Below, piece after piece: positions 9,378-18,508 of a stretch of 64,000 nucleotides of DNA. The notes below the pieces were generated by a model. The model was not told the origin of the DNA, did no database searches, and saw only the letters and a program-made list of their open reading frames with translations. Source of the DNA: Marinomonas spartinae (GTDB lineage: Bacteria; Pseudomonadota; Gammaproteobacteria; Pseudomonadales; Marinomonadaceae); the NCBI RefSeq assembly GCF_016461715.1, contig NZ_JAEMUI010000023.1, positions 21,418 to 85,417 of the forward strand, written 5' to 3'. The position numbers and the translations under genes are program-made. Position 1 is the stretch's first letter; every line of letters starts with the position of its first letter.

Positions 9378-10175
9378 TTACGTGGTGGGGTATTGTTTCA
9401 TTTTATAACCAAAGACAATCAAAATAATGCCGATAATGACCATTGGCAAAGATAAGACCTGCCCTTCTGTCACCCATCCCCAAGCAAGATAGCCGATTTG
9501 CGGGTCTGGCTCACGCACGAATTCCGCCAATATACGGAAAATGCCGTAACACAATAAAAACAAGCCGGACACGCAGTAACGCGGTTTACTCTTTTTCGAG
9601 AAAAACCACAAAATGCAAAACAACAGCACGCCTTCCATCGCAAACTGATACAACTGAGAAGGTTGACGAGGAAGATGCAAAGGGTCTTTTGGAAAGATCA
9701 TAGCCCAAGGAAGCGTACTTGGTTTACCCCATAATTCCCCATTAATAAAGTTACCAATACGACCCGCCCCCAAACCAATTGGCACAAAAGGCGCCGCAAA
9801 ATCGGTAACATCTACCCAGTGTTTATTGTAGCGACGAGCAAAGATCATCATCGCAATAATGACGCCAATTAACCCACCATGGAATGACATGCCGCCATCC
9901 CAAATTTGAAACATGACTAAAGGATGCTTGATAAAAACGGGGAACTGATAAAAAAGGATATAACCAATACGTCCCCCTAAAATGACCCCCAATGCACCAT
10001 AAAAGATCATGTCGCTGACCATTTCTTGCGTCCATAAGCCATTGGATTTCTTAGCACGATAATTTCCTAAAAGATACGCGCTAGCAAAGCCAACTAAGTA
10101 CATAATACCGTACCAATGTACGGCAAGTGGGCCTATGGAAATGGCGACAGGATCAAAATCTGGATAAGCTATCAT
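9378..10175 (-). CDS. lgt: Phosphatidylglycerol-prolipoprotein diacylglyceryl transferase Lgt
   Basis: Inner-membrane enzyme that transfers diacylglycerol to the lipobox cysteine of prolipoproteins, the first step of lipoprotein maturation. It is 265 residues with about seven hydrophobic segments. Hallmarks are [36 protein letters not shown] (catalytic histidine region) and the Lgt signature [18 protein letters not shown]. It is the third gene of a minus-strand cluster rppH-ptsP-lgt with gaps of 14 and 34 bp, a conserved gammaproteobacterial order. One likely substrate in this window is the FlgP lipoprotein. Confidence 0.97.
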   Translation of the reverse strand: MIAYPDFDPVAISIGPLAVHWYGIMYLVGFASAYLLGNYRAKKSNGLWTQEMVSDMIFYGALGVILGGRIGYILFYQFPVFIKHPLVMFQIWDGGMSFHGGLIGVIIAMMIFARRYNKHWVDVTDFAAPFVPIGLGAGRIGNFINGELWGKPSTLPWAMIFPKDPLHLPRQPSQLYQFAMEGVLLFCILWFFSKKSKPRYCVSGLFLLCYGIFRILAEFVREPDPQIGYLAWGWVTEGQVLSLPMVIIGIILIVFGYKMKQYPTT

Positions 10176-10209
10176 AGCGGTAGGAACAACCTTTTAATGT
10201 ACGACTAAA

Positions 10210-12495
10210 TTAATGCGTTGTGGTTTTCGCTGGACGCACCAAGCGTTCGATATTTGCTTCGCGCATTAATCGAGTCATGGTCTGAGTCACAGCGTCAGCA
10301 TGAGTAAGATGAATCACTTGATCCAACATGTTTTGCGCTTGATCCATGGAGATATTACGGATAACCGCTTTCACTTTCGGTAAGCTGGTGGAACTCATCG
10401 ATAGCACATCATAGCCCATAGCCATTAATATTATGGCCCCCATAGGATCGCCCGCCATTTCACCACAAACACTTAAGTTTATCCCTTCGTTTTTCACTTG
10501 TTTTACAATCGAGTGCAAAGCGCGCAAAACCGAAGGATGGAAACAATTGTATAAATCCGCTACACGAGGATTATTACGATCCACTGCTAACAGATACTGA
10601 GTTAAATCGTTGCTTCCCACAGACATAAAATCCACCAGCGAGGCAAGCTCTTTGACTTGATAAACCGCAGCGGGGATTTCGATCATCACGCCCACTTGGG
10701 GCATTTTAACATCGTAGCCTTCCTCTTTAATTTCCGCATAGGCTCGACGAATCAATGCCAACGCTTCTTCCACTTCGGCCACATGGGAAATCATTGGTAA
10801 CATGATTTTTAGATTATGTAGCCCAGCACTGGCCTTAATCATGGCACGAATTTGCGCCATAAAAATCTCCAAGTGATCCAGTGTCACACGGATACCACGC
10901 CAACCAAGGAAGGGGTTTTCCTCGCTAATGGGGAAATAAGGTAACGATTTATCACCACCAATATCCAAAGTACGAACCGTAACCGGCGCAGGCGCAAAAC
11001 CTGCTAACTGTTGACGGTAAATGTGCTCTTGTTCCGCCTCGGTGGGAAAGCGATCGCGCACCATAAAAGGCACTTCTGTTCGGTAAAGACCAATGCCCTC
11101 AGCACCACGATCCAGAGATCGAGCAATGTCAGCGGTTAAACCAGTATTCACATAAAGCGATAAACGGTAGCCGTCCAGAGTCACACAAGGTAAATCTTTA
11201 AGGGTTTCGTACTCTTCTTCTAACTGACGCTCTTCATCAACAATCTGTTGATAATTCTGTGTCAGGTGTTCAGAGGGGTAAGTGAAAATTTGTCCAAGGT
11301 AGCCATCTACAATCAAATCAACTTTATCAAGCTGAGAGTAGGGTAAGTCCAACGCCCCCATCACCGTTGGAATTCCCATAGCACGTGCTAAAATCGCCAC
11401 GTGGGAGTTCCCTGATCCCATCACGGAGACAAGGCCTTTGATCTTATCAAGGGGCACTTCACCTAACATAGAAGCCGTCAATTCTTCCCCAATAATAATA
11501 GAGGGTTCATCAAAGCGCTCTGCTAAATTAGGCGCCTTAGCCTGTAAGTGAGAGAGAATTCGACGGCCTAAATCTCGAATGTCTGACGCACGCTCACGTA
11601 AATAGGGATCATCCATGCGATCAAAATGCGCAATATGCGTTTGGATGACCTGTCTAAGCGCTCCTTGTGCCCAATTTCCCTCCTTGATCTTGCTTTCAAC
11701 ATCTTTAGACCAAGCATTGTCATCGAGGATTTTTAAATACACATCAAACAGCGCTTTTTCATCATTAGACAAATGCTGGCTAAGGCGATTACTGGCACGA
11801 CGAATATCCTGACGAACCGCATCAAGCGCTTGATTAAATTCTTCGATTTCAGCGGCACAATCATCCACGGTACGATCTGGAATCACATCCAAATCCGCAG
11901 GCGGATACACTACCACCCCGCGACCAATGGCCACCCCTGAACTACCAGCAACCCCTTTATAGCGGAAATCCGACCCTGTTGGTGCAGCATGAACGCTTAA
12001 GCTCGTCATCGCACCCGTGGCTTCTGCATGGGCAATTACCCCTGCAAGCTGAGCCGATAAGGTAATCAAAAAGGCTTCTTCACCCTCATCAAAGCGACGT
12101 TTATCTTCATGCTGAACCACCAGCACGCCGAGTACTTGACGATGGTGGATAATCGGTACCCCGAGGAACGAGCGATAACGCTCTTCTCCAGTACCTTTTA
12201 AATAGTGAAATGAGGGGTGTATATGAGCATCTTCTAGGTTAACAGGCTCGGCACGGCGACCCACCAAGCTAACCAAGCCTTCATCGGCTTTCAAACTGGC
12301 ACTACCAGCAACATCCGCGTTCAAGCCGCGTGTTGCCATGAGAATGTACTCATTGGTATTGGGATCGACTAAATAGATAGAACACACTTCTGCCCGCATC
12401 GCTCTGCGAACACGTCGGACAATGATGTCCAACGCAACAGGCAATGATTGTGCTGCGGTCACCTCTTGAGTGATACGTCTGAGCAGGCTGAGCAT
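10210..12495 (-). CDS. ptsP: Phosphoenolpyruvate-protein phosphotransferase PtsP (EI-Ntr)
   Basis: First enzyme of the nitrogen-related phosphotransferase system. It passes phosphate from PEP to NPr. The protein is 761 residues. An N-terminal GAF sensor domain spans about 1-165 (for example EVCSIYLVDPN). The EI phosphotransfer domain carries the phospho-histidine in MGSGNSHVAILARAMGIP (about residue 365). The PEP-binding barrel contains DIGGDKSLPYFP, GWRGIRVTLDH, and SVGSNDLTQYLLAVDR with the cysteine motif NLSVCGEMAGDP. The domain order and length match E. coli PtsP (748). It is flanked by rppH and lgt as in many Gammaproteobacteria. Confidence 0.97.
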   Translation of the reverse strand: MLSLLRRITQEVTAAQSLPVALDIIVRRVRRAMRAEVCSIYLVDPNTNEYILMATRGLNADVAGSASLKADEGLVSLVGRRAEPVNLEDAHIHPSFHYLKGTGEERYRSFLGVPIIHHRQVLGVLVVQHEDKRRFDEGEEAFLITLSAQLAGVIAHAEATGAMTSLSVHAAPTGSDFRYKGVAGSSGVAIGRGVVVYPPADLDVIPDRTVDDCAAEIEEFNQALDAVRQDIRRASNRLSQHLSNDEKALFDVYLKILDDNAWSKDVESKIKEGNWAQGALRQVIQTHIAHFDRMDDPYLRERASDIRDLGRRILSHLQAKAPNLAERFDEPSIIIGEELTASMLGEVPLDKIKGLVSVMGSGNSHVAILARAMGIPTVMGALDLPYSQLDKVDLIVDGYLGQIFTYPSEHLTQNYQQIVDEERQLEEEYETLKDLPCVTLDGYRLSLYVNTGLTADIARSLDRGAEGIGLYRTEVPFMVRDRFPTEAEQEHIYRQQLAGFAPAPVTVRTLDIGGDKSLPYFPISEENPFLGWRGIRVTLDHLEIFMAQIRAMIKASAGLHNLKIMLPMISHVAEVEEALALIRRAYAEIKEEGYDVKMPQVGVMIEIPAAVYQVKELASLVDFMSVGSNDLTQYLLAVDRNNPRVADLYNCFHPSVLRALHSIVKQVKNEGINLSVCGEMAGDPMGAIILMAMGYDVLSMSSTSLPKVKAVIRNISMDQAQNMLDQVIHLTHADAVTQTMTRLMREANIERLVRPAKTTTH

Positions 12496-12509
12496 GTTTG
12501 TGTTTTCCC

Positions 12510-13010
12510 CTAGCTAGTCTTTACTATTTTCTCTAATTTGCGATGGGCATTGGGGATCAGCTCCTTCAACGCTCGTCGATAGACATCTTTTTTAAACGAG
12601 ACAACCTGGCCTAATGGATACCAATAACTCACCCATCGCCAACCATCAAATTCAGGGCATTCAGTATCATCAACGCACACGCAGGTATCCGCACATCGAA
12701 TAGAAAGCAAAAACCACTTTTGCTTTTGTCCAATGCACAAAGGCTTACTATTATGCCGAAGCATGCGTTTGGGTAGCCGATAACGCAACCATCCTCGGGT
12801 TTTCCCCACGATTTCTACTTGATGAGGCTCCAAACCGATTTCTTCTTTCAATTCTCGAAATAATGCATCTTCTGGTGTTTCATCATGTTTTATACCGCCT
12901 TGGGGAAACTGCCAGGCATTTTGACCGACTCGTCTCGCCCAAAGAAGTTGGCCACGCTCGTTCATCAATATGATGCCCACATTCGGTCTATATCCGTCTG
13001 CATCAATCAC
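12510..13010 (-). CDS. rppH: RNA pyrophosphohydrolase RppH (Nudix)
   Basis: Removes pyrophosphate from the 5' end of mRNAs, starting decay. It is 166 residues. It begins [17 protein letters not shown] as RppH does, and carries [21 protein letters not shown] followed by KEEIGL, a perfect Nudix box (GX5EX7REUXEEXGU). It is first in the rppH-ptsP-lgt cluster. The C-terminal half is ordinary apart from two cysteines in [10 protein letters not shown]. Divergent to the HAD phosphatase gene with a 150-bp shared upstream region. Confidence 0.95.
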   Translation of the reverse strand: MIDADGYRPNVGIILMNERGQLLWARRVGQNAWQFPQGGIKHDETPEDALFRELKEEIGLEPHQVEIVGKTRGWLRYRLPKRMLRHNSKPLCIGQKQKWFLLSIRCADTCVCVDDTECPEFDGWRWVSYWYPLGQVVSFKKDVYRRALKELIPNAHRKLEKIVKTS

Positions 13011-13158
13011 GAGCTATCACCTTTTAACTTAAATACAAATTTGATTCATTGTTCCATAATTCGCCTTGCCGCACAATTAACAGACGTGTTATTTGTAGTT
13101 CTCAAGGTTATACTTTCTATCATTCACAATTCCAAATTCATAATCCCAAGGAAAACCA

Positions 13159-13815
13159 GTGACACTCGCAATATTTGATTTAGATGGCACCTTACTCAGT
13201 GGCGACAGTGATTATGCATGGGGGCAATTCTTAGTAGAAAAAAAACTGGTCGACACTCAAGCCTATAAAGAAGCCAATGATCGTTTTTTTCAACAATACC
13301 AAGCAGGCACTTTAGATATTCACGAATATTTAGCCTTTAGCCTAGCACCGCTTACCCAATTCACCCCATCAGAGTTAACCCAATTGCATCAGTCTTTTAT
13401 GGCAGAAAAGGTCGTTCCCATGATGCAAGAAAAAGCCAACGCCCTGATTCAAGACCATAAAAAACAAGGTCATTTTTTATTAATGATCACAGCCACCAAT
13501 CAGTTTGTCACCGGCCCGATTGCCACCGCTCTGGGCATGGATCATATTATCGCCCCTATTCCAGAAGTCATTAACGGACAATACACAGGCAATATTGTTG
13601 GCGTACCAAGCTTCCAAGAAGGTAAAGTAACCCGCTTAAACGACTGGCTGAAAGAAACGGGTTATTCAATGGCGGGAAGCTACTTCTATAGCGACTCGCG
13701 TAACGACCTGCCGTTATTAGAATTAGTCGACCACCCGATCGCAGTTGACGCAGACGACGTTCTAAGCAAGATAGCTAAAGAACGGGGTTGGCCGCACCTT
13801 TCCCTTCGTGGTTAA
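13159..13815 (+). CDS. HAD subfamily IB phosphatase
   Basis: Cytoplasmic phosphatase of 218 residues with the four HAD motifs: IFDLDGTLLSGD (nucleophile D), LLMITATNQFV (motif II), EGKVTRL (motif III lysine) and YSDSRNDLPLLE (metal-binding acidic pair). It starts at GTG, which directly precedes the first beta strand; no in-frame ATG lies nearby. A related gene occupies the same place beside rppH-ptsP in Pseudomonas, where such proteins have been discussed as phosphoserine- or histidinol-phosphate phosphatases. The substrate is not settled here. It ends in a strong terminator shared with rlmI. Confidence 0.85.
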   Translation: MTLAIFDLDGTLLSGDSDYAWGQFLVEKKLVDTQAYKEANDRFFQQYQAGTLDIHEYLAFSLAPLTQFTPSELTQLHQSFMAEKVVPMMQEKANALIQDHKKQGHFLLMITATNQFVTGPIATALGMDHIIAPIPEVINGQYTGNIVGVPSFQEGKVTRLNDWLKETGYSMAGSYFYSDSRNDLPLLELVDHPIAVDADDVLSKIAKERGWPHLSLRG

Positions 13816-13833
13816 GCCATTGACAACCAAAAC

Positions 13834-13873
13834 AAAAAGCCCCTTTGCTCAGTGAAGCAAAGGGGCTTTTTTA
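13834..13873. terminator. Bidirectional terminator between HAD gene and rlmI
   Basis: A 16-bp near-perfect stem (13834-13849 with 13856-13871) has arms AAGCCCCTTTGCT and AGCAAAGGGGCTT, with A and T tracts on either side. Confidence 0.92.
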
Positions 13874-13898
13874 CGATCAACAGATAACCATAAGAACA

Positions 13899-15113
13899 TT
13901 ACAAGCCCATATTATTATGAACACGATAAAACAAGGCTTTTAGGTATTCCGTTTCTTCAATTGCCGGATGAACGGGATGATCTGGCGCTTGCGTACCACG
14001 GTAGATCAACTGAGAGAAACGCTCAAGTTGGCGGCTATTACTACGCACTATATCATGTAAACGGTTGGTCTCTAGATGCATTGAACAAGAGCCAGTCACT
14101 AAAACGCCTCCTTTCGCTACCAGACGCATCGCAAGCTGGTTGGCGCGATGATAAGCCCCTTCTCCCGCTTTGATATCTTTACGACGGGCAATAAACGCGG
14201 GGGGATCCATGACAACCACATCAAAGCGCGTTTTGTCGTCAATCAAAGACTGCATGGCATCAAACGCATCACCGTGCATGAGATTCGCATCACCTTCGTA
14301 TTGGTTCAGCTTTAAATTTTCATCCACGTGGCTTAACGCACTTTCTGAGGCATCGATAAAGGTGACGTCGGTTGCTCCAGCGGCCGCCGCCTGCACGCCC
14401 CAACCGCCCACATAAGAAAAAACATCCAGCACTCGCTTACCATCACAAAACCCTTGCATGGTTTTACGGTTTTCTCGGTGATCATAGAACCAACCCGTTT
14501 TTTGACCATCCCATACAGGCGCTTGAAACAAAACATCATTTTCTTGCAAAAAAACCAACTCAGGAACGGTTCCAAAAGCTTCTTCTACGTACGTCTCTAA
14601 CCCTTCGATTTGACGCATTTTGCCATCGTTTTTTAGTAAAATTGCCGTCGGCTTGATGACTTCCTGTAAGGCTTCGACAATCTCGTTTTTCAAACGCTCC
14701 ATGCCCGCTGTTGAAATCTGTATGACTAGGATATCGGCGAAGCGATCCACCACCAACCCAGACAATCCATCCGAATCCCCAAATACCAAGCGATAATAAG
14801 GACCAGAATAAACCATTTCACGCAACGACAAGGCAATTTTAATGCGATGCACCAAAGTGGATTTATTCAATACGGTATCCACACTTCGGCTCACTAATCG
14901 ACCACAAATCAACGTATTAGGATTCACCGTCGCAATACCAAGAGGTTTTCCTTGTGCTGTTTCGACAACCACTTGATCGCCCGGTGTAAATTGCTTTAAT
15001 GGCGTCTTATTGGTATCTATTTCATTACTATAGATCCATTGATGGCCTGCTCTAAGACGACGATCTGCTTGCCCTTTTAGTCGAATAACGCTCAAAATTT
15101 TCACCCAGTACAT
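13899..15113 (-). CDS. rlmI: 23S rRNA (cytosine(1962)-C5)-methyltransferase RlmI
   Basis: SAM-dependent rRNA methyltransferase of 404 residues (E. coli RlmI is 396). The N-terminal PUA domain begins IRLKGQADRRLRAGHQWIYSN, written here only as its start RRLRAGHQWIYSNEI. The catalytic domain has QKTGWFYDHRENR, VLDVFSYVGGWGVQAAAAGA (SAM loop) and VVMDPPAFIARRKD (catalytic motif IV), and TGSCSMHLE near the end. The codon at 15113 is the only plausible ATG. It converges with the HAD gene. A family relative without the site assignment (RlmK-like) is possible but less likely given the PUA domain. Confidence 0.9.
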   Translation of the reverse strand: MYWVKILSVIRLKGQADRRLRAGHQWIYSNEIDTNKTPLKQFTPGDQVVVETAQGKPLGIATVNPNTLICGRLVSRSVDTVLNKSTLVHRIKIALSLREMVYSGPYYRLVFGDSDGLSGLVVDRFADILVIQISTAGMERLKNEIVEALQEVIKPTAILLKNDGKMRQIEGLETYVEEAFGTVPELVFLQENDVLFQAPVWDGQKTGWFYDHRENRKTMQGFCDGKRVLDVFSYVGGWGVQAAAAGATDVTFIDASESALSHVDENLKLNQYEGDANLMHGDAFDAMQSLIDDKTRFDVVVMDPPAFIARRKDIKAGEGAYHRANQLAMRLVAKGGVLVTGSCSMHLETNRLHDIVRSNSRQLERFSQLIYRGTQAPDHPVHPAIEETEYLKALFYRVHNNMGL

Positions 15114-15203
15114 TTAAAAAGGGCTATTATAAAGCGTACAGTCTCAATTGCCATGTATTACGCTATTGATACCCTAATTGTCTTTGTTTGAAACGGTCTT
15201 TTT

Positions 15204-16070
15204 ATGTCCTCAGAATTAAATGAAAATCAACTTAAACGAGTCCTTCAAGGCATTAGCATCCCACCACAACCTCAAGTGATGGTGGATCTTCATATGGAAC
15301 AGGCCATGCCTGAGCCAGATATGACACGGATTGCTGAGATCATTTCACAGGATGTAGGCTTATCTGCTGCGGTGTTAAAATTCGTCAACTCCGCATTTTT
15401 TGGCTTACCAAGAAAAATCACCTCGATACAACAGGCTGTCATGTTACTTGGCGTGACCACTATCACCAATATTGTAAATGGCTTAGCGGTTAAGAGTGAA
15501 TTGTCAGACGATGCCATTCAAGCCATGCATTCCTTTTGGGACAACGCAATGGATGTGGCCGCCGTTAGCGCCAGTCTTGCCAAACAATTGGGGTTCAAAT
15601 ATCAAGACGAAAGTTATGCCCTTGGCCTTTTCCACAATGCTGGTATCCCGTTAATGATGAAGCGCTTTGATGGCTATAAAGACGTTCTGATAAAAGGCTA
15701 TCAGGATGAAAACTTTGAGCTTACCAATGTTGAGAACCAAACGTTTAAGACCAATCACTCCGTGGTTGGCTACTACCTCGCAAAATCTTGGGGATTACCA
15801 AAGAGCTGTTGTGCCGTCATCGCCTACCATCATCGAATTGATCGCCTATTTACCAATCGAGTACCGGGAGACACCACCAATCTGACCTTTGCGGCCATCT
15901 TGAAAATGTCAGAGCATATCGCTGGCACTTATAAACACTTGGGTTGTGCTGAAGAAGATTACGAATGGGATAACAATAAACATTTTGTGCTTGAACATTT
16001 GGACCTTACGGAATACGACTTTGAAGGGCTAGTCGAAGTATGTAGAGAACAAGGCATCAGTACTGAATAA
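15204..16070 (+). CDS. HDOD domain protein (first of a pair)
   Basis: HDOD proteins are degenerate relatives of HD-type phosphohydrolases used in signalling. This one is 288 residues and is almost entirely an HDOD domain from about 15 to 215: IPPQPQVMVDL, then AAVLKFVNSAFFGLPRKITSIQQAVMLLG in pieces such as FVNSAFFGLPRKITS, and LGLFHNAGIPLMM where a true HD enzyme would have the catalytic HD. The C-terminal 70 residues are unassigned. The frame begins ATG 15204. It is convergent to a second HDOD gene at 16254-17084, with 180 bp of unassigned sequence between them. Confidence 0.85.
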   Translation: MSSELNENQLKRVLQGISIPPQPQVMVDLHMEQAMPEPDMTRIAEIISQDVGLSAAVLKFVNSAFFGLPRKITSIQQAVMLLGVTTITNIVNGLAVKSELSDDAIQAMHSFWDNAMDVAAVSASLAKQLGFKYQDESYALGLFHNAGIPLMMKRFDGYKDVLIKGYQDENFELTNVENQTFKTNHSVVGYYLAKSWGLPKSCCAVIAYHHRIDRLFTNRVPGDTTNLTFAAILKMSEHIAGTYKHLGCAEEDYEWDNNKHFVLEHLDLTEYDFEGLVEVCREQGISTE

Positions 16071-16253
16071 GTCTCTGACGGTTAACCATTCAAATAACCA
16101 CTCTAAAGAATTCAGCTTAATCAATATGCCACGGAAGGCGTGTCTATATTTGCTTACCTTAATCTCTACACAGACGACCTCATCCTTCTAGCCATCTACA
16201 TCCATGTAAAGATCAACAAAGGGACAATGCCTATTACTTAGCATCGTCACCCG

Positions 16254-17084
16254 TTAATACATAATATGACTAAGCTCATTATCCAAGTTAAGTGCTTGGT
16301 CAACATCGTCTAGAGTGAGTGGTGTTATGCCCGCCGCTTTAACAACCGCTAATGGCAAACCTTCTTGAACAATCTCCACCTCACGCTCGTTCCGAATACA
16401 AGCATTGAGGTAACAAGCTAAATTTAAGATACAGGCTAAGGGCTGAGGAGGCTGCTGTTCAGCAAAAGGACGCTTATGATGCTTCACTGCTTCACCTAAT
16501 TCCACGGGGAACTTCCATAAATCCAATAAAGCTTTACCCGCATCTTGTGTGGCAAAACCAAGCGCTTCCATTTCGATTCTAAATCGACTCCCTTTACCCT
16601 GCCTGACTTGATCCTGAATCGAAATGGCTAATTCAGGTTCAGCAAGGTGCAGCAATAGTCGTCCAATATTATGAACAATTCCCGCCGTAAAAGCCTCGTC
16701 ATCGTCCACTAAACTTGTGCGTTTTCCCAACCACTGCGCTAACTCTGCGACCGCAAAGGAGTCATGCCAAAAGTCTCTTAAATCAAGCCCTTGAACACTA
16801 TCAACCGAGTTCACAAAACCAGAGGCGATCACCATGGTTTTTAATTTATTCGTACCAAGAATAGCGATGGCTTCATCAATCGAATAGACTTTTCTGGACA
16901 GACCAAAATAGGCAGAATTAACCGCGCGTAATACCTTCAAAGAAATGGTCTGATCATGTGCCACTTTTTCCGCGATGACAGAGTAATGAGCATCAGGGTT
17001 GTTCAAGGCTTCGATCAACTCTAAAACGACATCGGGGACGTTGGGGAGCTTATCCGTTTGTTTTAATAATGTTGATATTTGCAT
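16254..17084 (-). CDS. HDOD domain protein (second of a pair)
   Basis: Predicted signalling protein of 276 residues built on an HDOD domain (about 5-210): KLPNVPDVVLELIEAL, ISLKVLRAVNSAYFGLSRKV, and FTAGIVHNIGRLLLHLAEP, which keeps HN rather than the catalytic HD. The C-terminus has no recognisable output domain. It shares the S-A-Y/F-F-G-L-x-R-K core with its convergent neighbour at 15204-16070, but the rest is diverged, so the two are old paralogues rather than a recent duplication. Role unknown; HDOD proteins elsewhere act in cyclic-di-GMP-linked or motility control. Confidence 0.85.
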   Translation of the reverse strand: MQISTLLKQTDKLPNVPDVVLELIEALNNPDAHYSVIAEKVAHDQTISLKVLRAVNSAYFGLSRKVYSIDEAIAILGTNKLKTMVIASGFVNSVDSVQGLDLRDFWHDSFAVAELAQWLGKRTSLVDDDEAFTAGIVHNIGRLLLHLAEPELAISIQDQVRQGKGSRFRIEMEALGFATQDAGKALLDLWKFPVELGEAVKHHKRPFAEQQPPQPLACILNLACYLNACIRNEREVEIVQEGLPLAVVKAAGITPLTLDDVDQALNLDNELSHIMY

Positions 17085-17210
17085 AAAGCACTGCCTCTAC
17101 TTCTTTATCAATAAGACAACATCAGCCTATGTAACAGTATGGACTTTGCAATCTCAAAAAAGTAGCGTTTTGCAATCCGACTCAATAATATTTATTTCGC
17201 TCCCTCAAAA

Positions 17211-18416
17211 TTAAGAGAAAGAGGATAAACCTGCGGCTCTTGCCACCAGCTTTTGCTTCAACGCTGGCGAGTTATGAAAACCTGTCATTCCCATATTACG
17301 CAGCTGCACAATAATTGGATTTTGTGATGCAAACAAACGTTTGAAGCTTTCCATACCAGCAGCCATTGCAATATTATCCAGCATACGCGCACGCTGAAAA
17401 CGTCTTAACACTCGAGATTGCCCAAGGTGTTCCCCACGCTTGTGCGCTTTTGTTAACACCGCAACCAGCGCTTTTACATCGCCAAAACCTAAGTTCGCTC
17501 CTTGCCCTGCTAGCGGATGAATGGTGTGTGCAGCATCACCAATCAAGGCAATACCGGATTTTACATACTGCTTCGCATGCCGCTGACGCAGTGGAATTGC
17601 ATAGCGTTTCGTGGTTAACCCTAATACCTTAAAGCGCTTACCAATGGCGTAATGCAAACGGGTGGCAAACGTGTTGTTATCCAGTGCCATCAAGACATCA
17701 CTTTCTTTAGGCGGCACCGACCAAACAATTGAGACGAAGTGGCGATTATCTACATCCGGCAGAGGGAGAAACGCCAAAATCCCCTCTTCACCAAAACACT
17801 GCCATGCCGTGTTCTCATGGGAACGGTCTATTTCTAAGGTCGCAACAATCGCATGATGACCGTAATCCCACTCTACCGTATCGAACGCATTTTGCGTTCT
17901 CAGTAGAGACAAGGCACCATCTGCGGCAATCAGGGTTTGCGCTTCTAACGGGAGACCAGAAGCCAACGCCACCTTAACACCCGCGTCACTTAACTCATGG
18001 GATTCCAGTGTTTCTGAAAAATACAAATCGATGTTTGACTCTTGTTTAGCTTGCGCTATTAAAGCATCACATAAGACATTATTTTCGACTAAGTGCCCTA
18101 ATTCCGGCATGGCGGCCTTTTGCGCATTAAAATCAATATAGCCTTGACCTAAACCATCCCAGACAACCATATTGTTGTAGGCCGCCAGACGATTTTGATC
18201 AATACGCTGCCACGCCCCAGACGACTCAAGGAGCGCCTTAGATTGACTAGAAATGGCACTGACCCGAGCATCATAACTAGGCGGTGTAGACAGCGGATAA
18301 TACCCGTCGTTCTTATCAATGATCGCAACACGTAACGATGACTGAGCAAGCAAAATTCCAGCGAGGGCGCCAACCATACCGGCTCCGACCACTATTACAT
18401 CGTATTGCTTTGCCAT
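17211..18416 (-). CDS. FAD-dependent ubiquinone-biosynthesis hydroxylase (UbiH/UbiI family)
   Basis: Flavoprotein monooxygenase of 401 residues that should hydroxylate the ubiquinone ring precursor. It has the FAD dinucleotide loop VVVGAGMVGALAGILLA, the DG motif TLIAADGALSLLR and the second FAD motif ALIGDAAHTIHPLAGQGANLG of the UbiH/UbiF/VisC/COQ6 family. Its VWDGLGQGYIDF and LGHLVENNVLCDAL segments look more like UbiI (VisC) than UbiH. E. coli has both enzymes in a row after pepP; only one is present here. It forms a minus-strand cluster with pepP and ygfB. Which ring position it hydroxylates cannot be decided by reading. Confidence 0.9.
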   Translation of the reverse strand: MAKQYDVIVVGAGMVGALAGILLAQSSLRVAIIDKNDGYYPLSTPPSYDARVSAISSQSKALLESSGAWQRIDQNRLAAYNNMVVWDGLGQGYIDFNAQKAAMPELGHLVENNVLCDALIAQAKQESNIDLYFSETLESHELSDAGVKVALASGLPLEAQTLIAADGALSLLRTQNAFDTVEWDYGHHAIVATLEIDRSHENTAWQCFGEEGILAFLPLPDVDNRHFVSIVWSVPPKESDVLMALDNNTFATRLHYAIGKRFKVLGLTTKRYAIPLRQRHAKQYVKSGIALIGDAAHTIHPLAGQGANLGFGDVKALVAVLTKAHKRGEHLGQSRVLRRFQRARMLDNIAMAAGMESFKRLFASQNPIIVQLRNMGMTGFHNSPALKQKLVARAAGLSSFS

Positions 18417-18508
18417 CTTTACTGCTCCATTTGTCGTGATTAATCAGGTTCGCAGCCTTTGCATTGACTGGCAACTTTATAGGCTGACTAGTTTTATCAT
18501 ATTGATTG

